Source: Cyanobacteriota bacterium
Lineage (GTDB): Bacteria; Cyanobacteriota; Cyanobacteriia; Leptolyngbyales; Leptolyngbyaceae
Length of the DNA: 36,037 nucleotides
Direction of reading: 5' to 3'
NCBI GenBank assembly: GCA_026389365.1
Contig: JAPLHZ010000125.1
Span: forward strand, 1 to 36,037
In this document: positions 15,115 to 26,259 of the stretch, piece after piece
Numbering within the stretch: the stretch's first letter is position 1
How the letters are laid out: every line of letters starts with the position of its first letter
The notes under the pieces: model-generated
Told to the model about the DNA's origin: nothing
Database searches by the model: none
Seen by the model: the letters and a program-made list of their open reading frames with translations, nothing else
Made by a program: the position numbers and the translations under genes

Positions 15115-18100
15115 ATGACTGAGCTAGCCTACACCGCCCCTGCATTCGTTCTGCCAGACCTAGTTGAAATCCAGCGGGCAAGCTTCCGTTGGTTTCTTGA
15201 AGAAGGTTTGGTGGAGGAATTAGATAGTTTTTCTCCCATCACTGATTATACTGGGAAATTAGAGCTTCACTTTGTCGGTAAAGAATACAAGCTAAAGCGT
15301 CCGAAATACGATGTAGATGAAGCGAAGCGAAGGGATTCCACCTACGCTGTACAGATGTATGTCCCTACCCGACTGATCAATAAAGAAACGGGTGAAATTA
15401 CAGAGCAGGAAGTCTTCATTGGTGATTTACCCTTGATGACCGATCGGGGAACCTTCATTATTAACGGTGCAGAACGGGTCATCGTCAATCAGATTGTGCG
15501 TAGTCCAGGAGTCTATTACAAGTCGGAAACCGATAAAAATGGTCGCCGGACTTACAATGCTAGCCTGATTCCCAACCGAGGGGCATGGCTTAAGTTTGAG
15601 ACCGACAAAAATGGACTAGTGTGGGTCCGTATTGATAAAACTCGCAAACTCTCAGCTCAGGTCTTGCTTAAGTCTCTTGGGTTGTCCACCAGTGAAATCC
15701 TGGATGCGCTTCGCCATCCCGAGTATTTCCAGAAGACGATCGAAAAAGAAGGTGAATTCACTGAAGACGATGCCCTGATGGAGTTGTATCGCAAGCTGCG
15801 TCCGGGCGAACCTCCGACCGTTGCAGGGGGAGCACAACTCCTAGAATCACGCTTCTTTGATCCTAAGCGCTACGACTTGGGTAAAGTTGGTCGCTACAAA
15901 CTCAATCGTAAGCTTCATCTTACAGTGCCTGATTCCATGCGGGTTCTCACGCCTCAGGACATCCTGACGGCGATCGATTATTTGATCAACTTGGAATTTG
16001 ACATCGGCCAAGTTGATGACATCGATCACTTGGGAAATCGTCGAGTACGGTCCGTGGGTGAGCTACTACAAAACCAGGTTCGGGTCGGCTTAAACCGATT
16101 AGAGCGAATTATCCGTGAACGGATGACCGTTTCAGATTCGGCCACATTGACTCCTGCGTCTTTGGTTAACCCCAAGCCACTAGTCGCCGCGATTAAGGAG
16201 TTCTTCGGATCTTCTCAGCTTTCTCAATTTATGGATCAAACTAATCCCCTCGCGGAATTGACCCACAAACGTCGGATTAGCGCCCTTGGACCTGGGGGAT
16301 TGACCCGTGAACGTGCCGGATTTGCCGTGCGTGATATTCACCCGTCTCACTACGGACGGATTTGCCCCGTTGAAACGCCGGAAGGTCCAAATGCTGGATT
16401 GATTGGTTCCCTTGCGACCCATGCCAGCGTAAATTCCTACGGCTTTATCTCCACACCGTTCTACCGAGTTGAAAACGGAGTTGTCCGTCGAGATTTGGGT
16501 TGGATCAGCATGACAGCCGATGAGGAAGATGACTTCCGGGTTGCGGCTGGAGATATCTCTACCGACGAATCCAATCGAATTACCAGTGATAAGCTCACAG
16601 TTCGATATCGTCAAGATTTCACCGTTGCGCTTCCTGAAGATGTCGATTATGTGGCGGTCTCTCCTGTACAGATTATCTCTGTGGCCACCTCACTAATTCC
16701 ATTCCTTGAGCATGACGATGCCAACCGAGCGCTTATGGGATCGAACATGCAGCGTCAAGCGGTACCCCTATTAAGACCTGAACGGCCTTTGGTTGGTACA
16801 GGCTTGGAAGCACAAGCGGCTCGTGATAGTGGAATGGTGATTATCAGCCGGACTAACGGTCAAGTGAGTTACGTAGACGCGACTCGTATCCGCATTAAGC
16901 CCAGCGATGGTACCCGTGAACAGGATTATTTTGTTCAGAAGTATCAACGATCGAACCAAGACACCTGTCTAAACCAAAAGCCTATTGTGAAATTGGGTGA
17001 AAAGGTTCTAGAAGGCCAAATTTTGGCTGATGGCTCAGCGACTGAAAAGGGTGAACTTGCCTTGGGGCAGAACGTCTTGGTCGCTTACATGCCTTGGGAA
17101 GGTTACAACTATGAGGATGCAATTCTCATCAGCGAACGCCTTGTCTTTGATGACGTGTACACCTCGATTCACATTGAAAAATTTGAAATCGAAGCCCGTC
17201 AAACCAAGCTTGGCCCTGAAGAAATCACCCGAGAAATTCCAAACGTTGGTGAGGATGCTCTGCGTAATCTAGATGAGAATGGAATTATTCGGGTGGGGGC
17301 ATGGGTCACATCCGGCGATATCTTGGTCGGTAAAGTAACGCCTAAGGGTGAATCTGATCAACCGCCAGAAGAAAAACTACTGCGCGCTATTTTTGGAGAG
17401 AAAGCCAGAGACGTTCGTGATAACTCACTTCGCGTTCCAAACGGAGAAAAAGGTCGCATCGTTGATGTTCGTCTCTTCACGCGTGAACAAGGTGACGAGT
17501 TGCCCCCCGGAGCCAACATGGTTGTGCGGGTCTACGTTGCCCAAAAACGGAAAATCCAAGTGGGTGACAAAATGGCTGGGCGGCACGGAAACAAGGGAAT
17601 TATTTCCCGGATTCTGCCGATCGAAGACATGCCTTACTTGCCAGATGGCACGCCAATGGATATCGTGCTTAATCCACTTGGGGTACCAAGTCGGATGAAT
17701 GTGGGACAGGTTTACGAATGCTTGCTCGGGTGGGCCGCAGATAACTTGAATGTGCGCTTTAAAATTGTGCCATTTGATGAAATGCATGGGGAGCAAAAAT
17801 CCCGCGAAACAGTGCATCACAAGCTCTATATGGCTCGTGAGCATCGGATTGATCACACTGGGGAAGGCGAATGGCTTTTTGCTGAGGATAATCCTGGCAA
17901 AATTCCGGTTTTTGACGGACGAACTGGGGAAGCATTCGATCGTGCCGTCACGGTTGGAAAGGCTTACATGCTAAAACTTGTCCACTTGGTGGATGACAAG
18001 ATTCATGCCCGATCGACAGGTCCATATTCCTTGGTTACGCAGCAGCCCTTGGGTGGTAAAGCCCAACAAGGTGGTCAGCGATTTGGAGAAATGGAAGTCT

Positions 18101-18429
18101 GGGCACTGGAAGCATTTGGGGCCGCTTACATTCTGCAAGAGCTACTGACGGTCAAGTCCGATGACATGCAAGGCCGAAACGAAGCGCTCAATGCGATCGT
18201 CAAGGGTAAAGCAATCCCTCGCCCAGGGACACCGGAGTCATTCAAGGTCTTGATGCGAGAGCTTCAGTCTCTCTGTCTAGATGTGGCTGTCCATAAAGTC
18301 GAGACTCGTGAAGACGGCAGTAGCCGCGATATTGAAGTAGATCTCATGGCCGATGTGAACTCTAAAAAAGCGCCAGCACGTCCGGTCTATGAATCTATTG
18401 CCAGCGGGTCTTCCATGGAAGAAGACTAA
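15115..18429 (+). CDS. rpoB: RNA polymerase beta subunit
   Basis: A 1104-residue catalytic subunit of RNA polymerase. Family landmarks include [22 protein letters not shown], the rifampicin-region [20 protein letters not shown] with [39 protein letters not shown], the basic KVTPKGES segment, [13 protein letters not shown] and the C-terminal [18 protein letters not shown]. The cyanobacterial protein lacks the lineage-specific inserts of the E. coli subunit, which explains its shorter length. AGAGGAG precedes the ATG. First gene of the rpo operon; rpoC1 begins 120 bases downstream. Confidence 0.98.
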   Translation: MTELAYTAPAFVLPDLVEIQRASFRWFLEEGLVEELDSFSPITDYTGKLELHFVGKEYKLKRPKYDVDEAKRRDSTYAVQMYVPTRLINKETGEITEQEVFIGDLPLMTDRGTFIINGAERVIVNQIVRSPGVYYKSETDKNGRRTYNASLIPNRGAWLKFETDKNGLVWVRIDKTRKLSAQVLLKSLGLSTSEILDALRHPEYFQKTIEKEGEFTEDDALMELYRKLRPGEPPTVAGGAQLLESRFFDPKRYDLGKVGRYKLNRKLHLTVPDSMRVLTPQDILTAIDYLINLEFDIGQVDDIDHLGNRRVRSVGELLQNQVRVGLNRLERIIRERMTVSDSATLTPASLVNPKPLVAAIKEFFGSSQLSQFMDQTNPLAELTHKRRISALGPGGLTRERAGFAVRDIHPSHYGRICPVETPEGPNAGLIGSLATHASVNSYGFISTPFYRVENGVVRRDLGWISMTADEEDDFRVAAGDISTDESNRITSDKLTVRYRQDFTVALPEDVDYVAVSPVQIISVATSLIPFLEHDDANRALMGSNMQRQAVPLLRPERPLVGTGLEAQAARDSGMVIISRTNGQVSYVDATRIRIKPSDGTREQDYFVQKYQRSNQDTCLNQKPIVKLGEKVLEGQILADGSATEKGELALGQNVLVAYMPWEGYNYEDAILISERLVFDDVYTSIHIEKFEIEARQTKLGPEEITREIPNVGEDALRNLDENGIIRVGAWVTSGDILVGKVTPKGESDQPPEEKLLRAIFGEKARDVRDNSLRVPNGEKGRIVDVRLFTREQGDELPPGANMVVRVYVAQKRKIQVGDKMAGRHGNKGIISRILPIEDMPYLPDGTPMDIVLNPLGVPSRMNVGQVYECLLGWAADNLNVRFKIVPFDEMHGEQKSRETVHHKLYMAREHRIDHTGEGEWLFAEDNPGKIPVFDGRTGEAFDRAVTVGKAYMLKLVHLVDDKIHARSTGPYSLVTQQPLGGKAQQGGQRFGEMEVWALEAFGAAYILQELLTVKSDDMQGRNEALNAIVKGKAIPRPGTPESFKVLMRELQSLCLDVAVHKVETREDGSSRDIEVDLMADVNSKKAPARPVYESIASGSSMEED

Positions 18430-18549
18430 CGATCGTCGAGAGATTGGGTCGGTAGAGTTGTGAGTCTATCGACCTGTATGCATCTGAATTTATGCTGTCT
18501 CATTCCTCCTCATTCAATCCCCATTCAGCACCTCAGGAAGTGGAACGCG

Positions 18550-20424
18550 ATGCCAAAAATTGAACAGCGATTTGACTACGTAAAAATTGGTCTAGCATCC
18601 CCCGAGCGGATCCGTGAATGGGGGGAGCGAAGCTTACCCAACGGCCAAGTGGTGGGTGAAGTGACCAAGCCCGAAACCATCAATTACCGCACCCTCAAGC
18701 CGGAAATGGATGGTCTTTTCTGCGAGCGAATCTTTGGCCCAGCGAAAGATTGGGAATGTCATTGTGGTAAATACAAGCGCGTCCGTCACCGTGGCATTGT
18801 GTGTGAACGGTGTGGTGTTGAAGTCACTGAGTCCCGTGTGCGCCGTCACCGTATGGGCTATATCAAACTCGCGGCTCCTGTAGCTCATGTTTGGTATCTC
18901 AAAGGGATTCCAAGTTACATGGCGATCTTACTAGACATGCCATTACGCGATGTCGAGCAAATCGTCTACTTCAATGCCTACGTGGTGTTGAATGCGGGGA
19001 ACTCAGAAAATCTGACCTACAAGCAGTTGCTGACCGAAGATCAGTGGATTGAAGTGGAGGACGAGCTATATAGCGAAGATTCCAAAATTGAGGGTGTTGA
19101 AGTGGGTATCGGAGCCGAAGCCCTTCAGCAGCTATTGTCTGATATTCCTCTTGATGAAGAGGCTGAGCGACTTCGAGAAGAAATCGCAGTCTCCAAGGGC
19201 CAAAAACGTGCGAAATATATCAAACGTTTGCGAGTGATCGACAATTTCATCGCAACAGGGTCTAAACCAAGTTGGATGATTCTAGATCTCATTCCTGTGA
19301 TTCCACCGGATTTACGTCCCATGGTTCAGCTTGATGGCGGTCGTTTTGCGACTTCTGACTTGAATGATTTGTACCGTCGGGTAATTAACCGAAACAATCG
19401 TCTCGCCCGTCTCCAAGAAATTCTCGCCCCTGAAATCATCGTCCGTAACGAAAAACGGATGCTTCAGGAAGCCGTCGATGCTTTGATCGATAATGGTCGC
19501 CGAGGTCGAACGGTTGTTGGTGCGAACAATCGTCCGCTGAAATCCTTGTCTGACATTATCGAAGGGAAACAAGGACGCTTCCGTCAAAACCTTCTGGGTA
19601 AACGGGTTGACTACTCTGGACGGAGTGTCATCGTTGTTGGCCCTAATCTGAAGATTCATCAGTGCGGCTTGCCTAAGGAAATGGCGATCGAACTCTTCCA
19701 ACCTTTCGTGATTCATCGCTTGATTCGTCAAGGCTTAGTGAATAACATCAAGGCGGCAAAAAAGCTGATTCAGCGCAACGATCCCCAAATCTGGGATGTC
19801 TTGGACGAGGTGATCGAAGGACACCCTGTCATGCTGAACCGAGCGCCGACCCTTCACCGTTTGGGAATTCAAGCGTTTGAGCCAATTTTAGTAGATGGTC
19901 GGGCCATTCAGCTTCACCCTCTCGTATGTCCAGCGTTTAACGCGGATTTCGACGGAGACCAAATGGCGGTGCATGTCCCGCTTTCCATTGAAGCTCAAGC
20001 TGAAGCTCGTCTTCTGATGTTGGCGTCTAATAATATTCTGTCCCCGGCAACAGGCGGACCGATTATCACCCCATCTCAGGATATGGTCCTTGGATGCTAC
20101 TACCTCACGGCAGAAAACCCTAAGGCTACGATGGGTGCAGGCCGTTATTTCGCCGATCTAGATGATGCCATCATGGCCTATGAGCAGAAGCTGGTGGAAA
20201 TCCACGCCTATGTGTGGGTTCGATTTGATGGCGATGTCGAATCTGATTTCCCGGACGAACTCAAAGAAGAACAAACGACAGATGAGGGGGTTGTGACGCG
20301 CCTTTATGAGTATCGTCGAACCCGACACGATCGGGATGGAGTGTTAATTTCCCAATACGTTAAGACGACACCGGGTCGAATTATCTACAACAAAACGATT
20401 ATTGACGTCCTAACAGACTACTAA
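18550..20424 (+). CDS. rpoC1: RNA polymerase subunit gamma (beta' N-terminal part)
   Basis: A 624-residue product of the split beta' gene, a hallmark of cyanobacteria and plastids. The zinc site Cys70-x-Cys72 with Cys85-x2-Cys88 and the active-site NADFDGD (residues 464-470, three Mg-binding Asp) are intact. ATG 18550, giving [20 protein letters not shown], matches the family; an in-frame upstream start at 18460 would add 30 residues unlike any RpoC1. AGGAAG lies eleven bases upstream. rpoC2 follows after 79 bases. Confidence 0.97.
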   Translation: MPKIEQRFDYVKIGLASPERIREWGERSLPNGQVVGEVTKPETINYRTLKPEMDGLFCERIFGPAKDWECHCGKYKRVRHRGIVCERCGVEVTESRVRRHRMGYIKLAAPVAHVWYLKGIPSYMAILLDMPLRDVEQIVYFNAYVVLNAGNSENLTYKQLLTEDQWIEVEDELYSEDSKIEGVEVGIGAEALQQLLSDIPLDEEAERLREEIAVSKGQKRAKYIKRLRVIDNFIATGSKPSWMILDLIPVIPPDLRPMVQLDGGRFATSDLNDLYRRVINRNNRLARLQEILAPEIIVRNEKRMLQEAVDALIDNGRRGRTVVGANNRPLKSLSDIIEGKQGRFRQNLLGKRVDYSGRSVIVVGPNLKIHQCGLPKEMAIELFQPFVIHRLIRQGLVNNIKAAKKLIQRNDPQIWDVLDEVIEGHPVMLNRAPTLHRLGIQAFEPILVDGRAIQLHPLVCPAFNADFDGDQMAVHVPLSIEAQAEARLLMLASNNILSPATGGPIITPSQDMVLGCYYLTAENPKATMGAGRYFADLDDAIMAYEQKLVEIHAYVWVRFDGDVESDFPDELKEEQTTDEGVVTRLYEYRRTRHDRDGVLISQYVKTTPGRIIYNKTIIDVLTDY

Positions 20425-20503
20425 TTGTCGGTAGAGCGAGTAGCATCTGCGACTTGCCCTTGAATCATAAAAATCGAACATCCAGTATTCCGGTGGGGCA
20501 CCC

Positions 20504-23500
20504 ATGGCAGAGCAGCAGCCTAAGCAAATTTTTCGTAACAAGGTCATCAACAAGAAGCAGCTTCAAAATTTAGTCGCTTGGTCATTCCGGACCCATGGAA
20601 CAGCTCGAACAGCCCAAATGGCTGATGCTGTGAAGGAGATGGGATTCAAGTACGCAACTAAAGCTGGCGTATCAATTTCGGTGGATGACCTTCAAATTCC
20701 GCCGATTAAGAAAGCCTTGCTAGAAGCGGCTGAAGAAACCATTCGAGTGACAGAAGAGAAGTACACACGCGGTGAAATTACCGAGGTGGAACGATTCCAG
20801 AAGGTCATTGACACTTGGAATGGAGCATCTGAAGATCTTAAGGATGAAGTGGTTAAGCACTTTAGATCTAATGATCCCCTGAACTCTGTCTACATGATGG
20901 CCTTCTCTGGTGCTCGGGGGAATATCTCCCAAGTGCGTCAGCTTGTCGGAATGCGGGGTCTGATGGCTAACCCTCAAGGGGAAATCATTGACTTGCCGAT
21001 TAAGACAAATTTCCGGGAAGGACTCACCGTAACGGAATACATTATCTCCTCCTACGGTGCCCGTAAAGGATTGGTAGATACGGCATTGCGGACAGCGGAT
21101 TCCGGGTATCTGACTCGTCGTCTTGTGGATGTTTCCCAGGACATGATTATTCGTGAAATCGACTGTGGCACTACGCGGAACATCCCTGTTCGAGCCATGA
21201 TGGATGACGATCAAGTATTGATTCCGGTAAAAGATCGCCTACTGGGTCGTGTGGTTGCGGTAGACGTTATTCATCCTGAAACGGGTGAAGTGATCGTTTC
21301 TCGTAACGAAGCTGTTTCTGATGCAATGGCTGAACGAGTCGGTCAGGCTAAAGTTTCTGAGGTCCTAGTCCGATCGCCCCTTACCTGTGAATCGACCCGA
21401 TCGGTTTGCCAGCTTTGTTATGGTTGGAGTCTGGCCCATGGTCACTTTGTGGACATCGGCGAAGCCGTCGGGATCATTGCTGCTCAGTCTATTGGTGAAC
21501 CGGGAACCCAGCTCACTATGCGGACATTCCACACGGGTGGTGTGTTCACGGGTGAAGTTGCTCGTCAAGATAAGGCACCGTTTGCCGGAACCGTTAAGTT
21601 TGGTAAGAAGCTTAAAGTTCGGACATTCCGAACCCGACATGGGGAAGATGTTTACACTGTCGAGTCGGCAACGGATGTCAACAACAAAATTACGGTAGAT
21701 GGCCCAGAGGGGGATCAGACCTTTACCTTCACCCAAGGTACGACCGTCATGGTTCGGGATGGGCAAAAGGTCAAGAAGGGTCAAATTCTGACTGAAGTTC
21801 CGCTGTCTGGACGATCGCGCAAAACTACCGAAAAAGCGGCAATGGATGTGTCCTCCCACTTGGCGGGTGAAGTTAACTTTGCCGATGTGGTTCCAGAAGA
21901 TAAAAAAGATAGACAAGGTAATACTACCCGCGTTGCGCAACGCGGTGGCTTGATTTGGGTGCTATCGGGTGATGTCTACAACCTTCCGCCTAGTGCTGAA
22001 CCGACCGTTAAAAACGGTGATGCGGTAGAAGTCGGTAGCATTATTGCTGAAACGAAGCTCACCACTGAAAATGGTGGGATGGTCCGGCTTCCAGAAGGCA
22101 GCGAAGGTAAAGGCGGGCGTGAGATTCAAATCATCACCTCTTCGGTGTTGTTGGATGAAGCGCAGGTACGCAAAATTGAGACCCACCAAGGTGGAGACCA
22201 ATATCGGATGGAACTTACCAACGGTCAGGTCTACTCCCTTAAGGCGGCTCCAGGAAGCCAAGTGGCAGCAGGGCAAATTGTTGCTGAGCTGATTGACGAT
22301 CGGTATCGGACTAAAACTGGTGGCATCATCAAGTTCTCGGGTCTTGAAGTTGGCAAACGTGGCAAGGCAAAACAAGGCTACGAAATTCTCAAAGGTGGGA
22401 CCATTCTTTGGGTTCCGGAAGAATCTCATGAAGTCAACAAGGATATTTCTTTGTTAATGGTTGAGGACGGTCAATTCGTTGAAGCGGGGACAGAAGTCGT
22501 CAAGGAAGTCTTCTGTCAAAGCAGCGGAATTGTTGAAGTAACCCAAAAGAACGACATCTTGAGAGAGATTGTTGTCAAACCGGGTGACTTACACATGGTC
22601 GATAGCTTGGATGGCCTTGTCACCCGTGAAGCGACCCTTGTTAGCCCTGGCCAAGAAATTATGCCGGGACTAATAGCCACCGAGTTGCGCTATGCCGAAT
22701 TCGTGGAAACTCCCGAAGGGCCAGCGATGCTTCTGCGTCCCGTGGAGGAATTTGAAGTTCCCGATGAGCCACCTGCACCCAATCAATCTGTATCTGGTCC
22801 CGGATCGGGTCGTGGTATTCGTTTGCGATCGATTCAACGAACAGCATTCAAAGATGGCGAACGGGTCCGATCCATTGAAGGTATTGACCTAATACGCACC
22901 CAACTCGTTTTGGATGTAGACCAAGAGGGGAATCAAATTGCCGCAGACATCGAACTACTAGAAGATGAAACATTAGGCGATGATTTGATGCGCCTTCAAT
23001 TGGTGATTCTAGAATCGCTAGTTGTTCGTCGTGATATTGCTGCTGATACGACTCAAGGCCCAACCAATACCCGCATCTTGGTCCAAGATGGCGACCAAAT
23101 TGATCCCGGTTCTGTTGTTGCGCGCATCGAAACGCTATGTAAGGAAACTGGAGTTGTTCAGGGGATCCGAGAAGATGGAGAAGCGATTCGTCGAATTCTA
23201 GTGGTGCGTGAAGCTGATACTGTGACGATCGAAACTAAAGGCCGCACGGTTGAAGTGGATGAGTTGGTGGTGGCAGATGACGACATTACCGAATCTGGCC
23301 AAGTTATCTCCGTGTCTGGGGAGCAGGTGAAAATGCGATCGGCTCGTCCCTATCGTGTGTCGCCCGGTGCCGTTTTACACATTGATAATGGCGATCTCGT
23401 CCAACGGGGTGATAACCTCGTGCTTCTGATTTTTGAACGGGCAAAAACTGGAGATATCATCCAAGGTTTACCTCGGATTGAAGAACTTCTTGAAGCTCGT

Positions 23501-24460
23501 AAGCCCAAAGAACCCGGCGTTTTGGCTCGTCAAGATGGCGTAGCGCAGGTGGTTTACGGGGATGATGAATCCGTGGAAATCAAAGTGATCGATAATGACG
23601 GCTTGATTACGGAATATCCGATCGGACCTGGTCAACAATCCATTGTGATTGACGGCGATCGTGTCACAGCCGGCGATCGGTTGACCGATGGCCCAGCCAA
23701 CCCCCACGAACTTCTGGAAACCTTGTTCATGGCAAAAGTCGAGCGACTCGGTGTCTACGAAGCTGCTTTGGCAAGTTTGCAAGTGGTTCAGTCCCTGTTG
23801 GTGAATGAAGTCCAAGGGGTGTATCAATCCCAAGGCATTACCATTTCCGACAAACACATTGAAGTCGTTGTCCGTCAAATGACTTCTAAGGTGCGGGTAG
23901 ACGATGGGGGTGACACTACGATGCTTCCGGGTGAACTCGTTGAAATGTATCAAATTGAGCAGGTTAACGAAGCGATGTCCATCACGGGCGGCGCTCCAGC
24001 GAAGTACACTCCTGTCTTGTTGGGAATTACCAAAGCCTCTCTGAATACTGACAGCTTCATCTCTGCTGCATCCTTCCAAGAGACTACCCGTGTCTTGACC
24101 GAGGCTGCGATCGAAGGGAAATCTGATTGGCTCCGTGGCCTTAAGGAAAACGTCATCATTGGTCGCTTGATTCCAGCAGGAACAGGCTTCAATGCTTACG
24201 AGGATCAAGGGACTCCGGAAGTCGATTTGACCTTCGATGTGCTGGATGATGACCTGATGGAAATGTCTGAAATTGTGGACGATCGGACGGCACGGGCTTA
24301 CGGTCTAGACAGTTTTGAGGATCGCCCAACTTTTAGCTTTGAAAGCTTTGGCGCGCCAGTAGTTGGCGAGGAACTAACTTCTGGATTCTCTCCTGTTGTG
24401 GATGATGACGAGTTAATTGATGACACATCTTCCCTCGTATTGGACGAAGATGATCTGTAG
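20504..24460 (+). CDS. rpoC2: RNA polymerase beta' subunit (C-terminal part)
   Basis: A 1318-residue protein that completes beta'. The N-terminal quarter holds the trigger-loop region, including [20 protein letters not shown]. The second zinc site (Cys221, Cys295, Cys302, Cys305) is complete, followed by [27 protein letters not shown] of the bridge-helix neighbourhood. Between about residue 350 and 980 lies the large insertion of repeated sandwich-barrel hybrid motifs found in cyanobacterial RpoC2. The conserved C-terminal part resumes with [19 protein letters not shown] and ends in an acidic tail. A terminator follows at 24534-24560. Confidence 0.97.
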   Translation: MAEQQPKQIFRNKVINKKQLQNLVAWSFRTHGTARTAQMADAVKEMGFKYATKAGVSISVDDLQIPPIKKALLEAAEETIRVTEEKYTRGEITEVERFQKVIDTWNGASEDLKDEVVKHFRSNDPLNSVYMMAFSGARGNISQVRQLVGMRGLMANPQGEIIDLPIKTNFREGLTVTEYIISSYGARKGLVDTALRTADSGYLTRRLVDVSQDMIIREIDCGTTRNIPVRAMMDDDQVLIPVKDRLLGRVVAVDVIHPETGEVIVSRNEAVSDAMAERVGQAKVSEVLVRSPLTCESTRSVCQLCYGWSLAHGHFVDIGEAVGIIAAQSIGEPGTQLTMRTFHTGGVFTGEVARQDKAPFAGTVKFGKKLKVRTFRTRHGEDVYTVESATDVNNKITVDGPEGDQTFTFTQGTTVMVRDGQKVKKGQILTEVPLSGRSRKTTEKAAMDVSSHLAGEVNFADVVPEDKKDRQGNTTRVAQRGGLIWVLSGDVYNLPPSAEPTVKNGDAVEVGSIIAETKLTTENGGMVRLPEGSEGKGGREIQIITSSVLLDEAQVRKIETHQGGDQYRMELTNGQVYSLKAAPGSQVAAGQIVAELIDDRYRTKTGGIIKFSGLEVGKRGKAKQGYEILKGGTILWVPEESHEVNKDISLLMVEDGQFVEAGTEVVKEVFCQSSGIVEVTQKNDILREIVVKPGDLHMVDSLDGLVTREATLVSPGQEIMPGLIATELRYAEFVETPEGPAMLLRPVEEFEVPDEPPAPNQSVSGPGSGRGIRLRSIQRTAFKDGERVRSIEGIDLIRTQLVLDVDQEGNQIAADIELLEDETLGDDLMRLQLVILESLVVRRDIAADTTQGPTNTRILVQDGDQIDPGSVVARIETLCKETGVVQGIREDGEAIRRILVVREADTVTIETKGRTVEVDELVVADDDITESGQVISVSGEQVKMRSARPYRVSPGAVLHIDNGDLVQRGDNLVLLIFERAKTGDIIQGLPRIEELLEARKPKEPGVLARQDGVAQVVYGDDESVEIKVIDNDGLITEYPIGPGQQSIVIDGDRVTAGDRLTDGPANPHELLETLFMAKVERLGVYEAALASLQVVQSLLVNEVQGVYQSQGITISDKHIEVVVRQMTSKVRVDDGGDTTMLPGELVEMYQIEQVNEAMSITGGAPAKYTPVLLGITKASLNTDSFISAASFQETTRVLTEAAIEGKSDWLRGLKENVIIGRLIPAGTGFNAYEDQGTPEVDLTFDVLDDDLMEMSEIVDDRTARAYGLDSFEDRPTFSFESFGAPVVGEELTSGFSPVVDDDELIDDTSSLVLDEDDL

Positions 24461-24461
24461 T

Positions 24462-24485
24462 GATTTACTCAGAGATTTACTCAGA
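24462..24485. repeat. 12-bp perfect tandem duplication behind rpoC2
   Basis: GATTTACTCAGA is repeated head to tail (24462-24473 and 24474-24485), starting two bases after the rpoC2 stop codon. Confidence 0.9.
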
Positions 24486-24533
24486 GGTCCGATTTAAGGC
24501 GGACTCAATTGCACCGGACTAGATTCCGGATTT

Positions 24534-24560
24534 AAAGGAGGGCAATGTCCCTCCTTTTTT
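24534..24560 (+). terminator. Intrinsic terminator of the rpoBC1C2 operon
   Basis: AAAGGAGGG (24534-24542) pairs with CCCTCCTTT (24549-24557) over a six-base loop and runs into six T. It lies 74 bases behind the rpoC2 stop codon. Confidence 0.9.
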
Positions 24561-24645
24561 ATTGGTTTTCCTCCAGAAATCCGAAGTGGCCTTTCCCTAA
24601 AAACCGTCTTAGACTATTGAAAGTAAGCTATTTCACAAAATCTTC

Positions 24646-25245
24646 ATGAGTTCTTGGACCGATCGCTTTAACTCCTTAACTGGCAAACACCGTATTGTTG
24701 TGGCCCGGTTATTTATTGCCTTGATAGGTGCAGAATCGACCACACTCTTAGGCGTTTTAAATCGGGCGGCCCAAGATGCGATCGAATCGGATGGAGACTT
24801 GGCAATCATGGGTGAATCCTTGGTTGAAATCTGTGAAAGCCTGCTTCAACGTGAAGCCAATTGGTCCTCTGTTCATAATGAAGGAGACGTTTTTTGGTCT
24901 GAAGAAGAGGCTAGCGACTATTTGAATGAATTATTTACCGATGCCACTCGCCGCTACCTGAGTGAGACGGATCAGTCTTCGGATGATCCCAATCAATCGC
25001 TCACCCTTCCCATGACCCCCAACGTCGTGGTGATGTTGACATTAGCTCTAGAAGGTGAAGCCCCCGATCTGGAAGCCGATCTGTCGAACGTTGAAGCGCT
25101 GCGCCGTGGATTAGCTCAAATCTGTACTATTCAGGCTCAGCGACGGTTACGGGCGATTCAAGTCAATTTTTCCCCTGATCAAATGGGTTATGTATTAACG
25201 GACGATCACCTGATACAGCAATTTCCCGAACTTATTCCGTTGTAG
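24646..25245 (+). CDS. Conserved cyanobacterial protein, DUF1517-like
   Basis: A 199-residue soluble acidic protein with no signal peptide or membrane segment. The first part is helical. The C-terminal third, VVVMLTLALEGEAPDLEADL followed by RRLRAIQVNFSPDQM and LTDDHLIQQFPELIPL, matches the pattern I know from DUF1517 proteins (a 'TL-A-EG' strand, then 'AV-V-W-P-' and 'L--DYP-L-PL'). Plant DUF1517 members are linked to acclimation of photosynthesis to fluctuating light, but that does not transfer safely to this short version. The start at 24646 has no clear ribosome site. The stop codon lies in a 17-bp tandem duplication. Confidence 0.6.
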   Translation: MSSWTDRFNSLTGKHRIVVARLFIALIGAESTTLLGVLNRAAQDAIESDGDLAIMGESLVEICESLLQREANWSSVHNEGDVFWSEEEASDYLNELFTDATRRYLSETDQSSDDPNQSLTLPMTPNVVVMLTLALEGEAPDLEADLSNVEALRRGLAQICTIQAQRRLRAIQVNFSPDQMGYVLTDDHLIQQFPELIPL

Positions 25246-25261
25246 AACTTATTCCGTTGTA
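25228..25261. repeat. 17-bp perfect tandem duplication across a stop codon
   Basis: GAACTTATTCCGTTGTA is present twice (25228-25244 and 25245-25261). The first copy encodes the final residues (ELIPL) of the DUF1517-like protein; its TAG stop straddles the junction at 25243-25245. The second copy is noncoding. Confidence 0.95.
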
Positions 25262-25311
25262 GAAATTTCTTTCCCTATGTTCTATTGATTTCCCCTATGG
25301 ATGGTGTTTTG

Positions 25312-26214
25312 ATGTTACCTAAATGTTGTCTTTTCCTATTGCTCCCCTTTGCCCTCACGGCCTGTGCTTCATCTGAACCCGCGATCGGTCCCGATACCAA
25401 TTCGCCCGCAGAGGTTCGGTCCGGCGACCAAAAAAAAGCTGATGCTCCGATCGCATCTCAAACTCCAATTCCTGATGGTGAGTATCCAGTTCAACAGGCT
25501 AGCTTCGATGACTCAGACGGTGAATATTCCTTGATGCTCTTGGATGCTCCTAGTGCAAGTTTTAAAACGCGCAAACTCCAAATGGCTCGTCTGACTGATG
25601 AAGAAATTAAAGAAGGTAAAAAACCTTATCTTAAAGTTGAAAATCAACAGCCTTCGCTTTATTTAACGGAAGACTTCAAGCTTCAATATGTTCATAATGT
25701 CTCTGAAGAACGAGTGAATCCCAACACTGGACGTACCGAAACCACCGTTGTCCGTCAAGAATCAAACTTTTGGTCGCCCTTTGCTGGATCCTTGGCGGGT
25801 GGTTTGGCTGGTCAGGCGATCGGCAGTATGCTCTTTCGGCCCCAATACTATGTGCCACCCCAGTTCCAGTCTGGTGGAGGACCCCTGTCTGGCTATGGTG
25901 GCTATGGACGAACCTATGGCGATGCCGTCAATACCTATCAACAACGCTATCAGCAGCCCCCCGCCGTCGAACGGAACCGCACAGCATTTCGCACCAATGG
26001 CCAAATCCGATCGGGTTCGACTGGAGGCGATTCAGCCAGACCTCCTCAGGACATGACTGGGCGCGATCGTTCAACTGGATCCGGTTTTGGGTCAAGTGAT
26101 TTGAAAAACGGGACAACCACACCATCTCGAACCGAATCCAAACCTCGGTCCGGTAGCTTTGGCAGTGGTCGGAGTTCCAAGTCGTCCGGCTTCGGCAGTG
26201 GTCGTCGTCGCTAG
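25312..26214 (+). CDS. Predicted lipoprotein with Gly/Ser/Arg-rich tail, unknown function
   Basis: A 300-residue protein from ATG 25312. The N-terminus is a lipoprotein signal: MLPKCCLFLLLPFALTAC, lipobox LTAC with Cys18. Upstream in-frame starts (25285 TTG, 25297 ATG) only lengthen the signal. A moderately conserved-looking middle (about 60-150) is followed by a glycine-rich possible membrane-inserting stretch, FAGSLAGGLAGQAIGSMLF (about 155-175), then low-complexity sequence (QFQSGGGPLSGYGGYGR, then many Ser, Arg and Gly residues) ending SSGFGSGRRR. I do not recognise a named family. Glycine-zipper plus disordered tail suggests an envelope role. It follows the DUF1517-like gene by 66 bases. 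Confidence 0.65.
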   Translation: MLPKCCLFLLLPFALTACASSEPAIGPDTNSPAEVRSGDQKKADAPIASQTPIPDGEYPVQQASFDDSDGEYSLMLLDAPSASFKTRKLQMARLTDEEIKEGKKPYLKVENQQPSLYLTEDFKLQYVHNVSEERVNPNTGRTETTVVRQESNFWSPFAGSLAGGLAGQAIGSMLFRPQYYVPPQFQSGGGPLSGYGGYGRTYGDAVNTYQQRYQQPPAVERNRTAFRTNGQIRSGSTGGDSARPPQDMTGRDRSTGSGFGSSDLKNGTTTPSRTESKPRSGSFGSGRSSKSSGFGSGRRR

Positions 26215-26259
26215 TTGGGGATATAACCTAGTTATCTATCTTTTGAGTGAAATTCAATC

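Noticed and set aside
17425-17856. Long minus-strand ORFs within rpoB, rpoC1 and rpoC2 (also 16180-16614, 20720-21214, 21365-21940, 23468-24208)
   Set aside because: They lie opposite well-conserved RNA polymerase genes, have no ribosome sites and read as low-information antisense translations.
25748-26125. Several overlapping ORFs around the lipoprotein gene tail
   Set aside because: Gly/Ser/Arg-rich coding sequence is GC-rich and poor in stop codons in all frames, which creates shadows.
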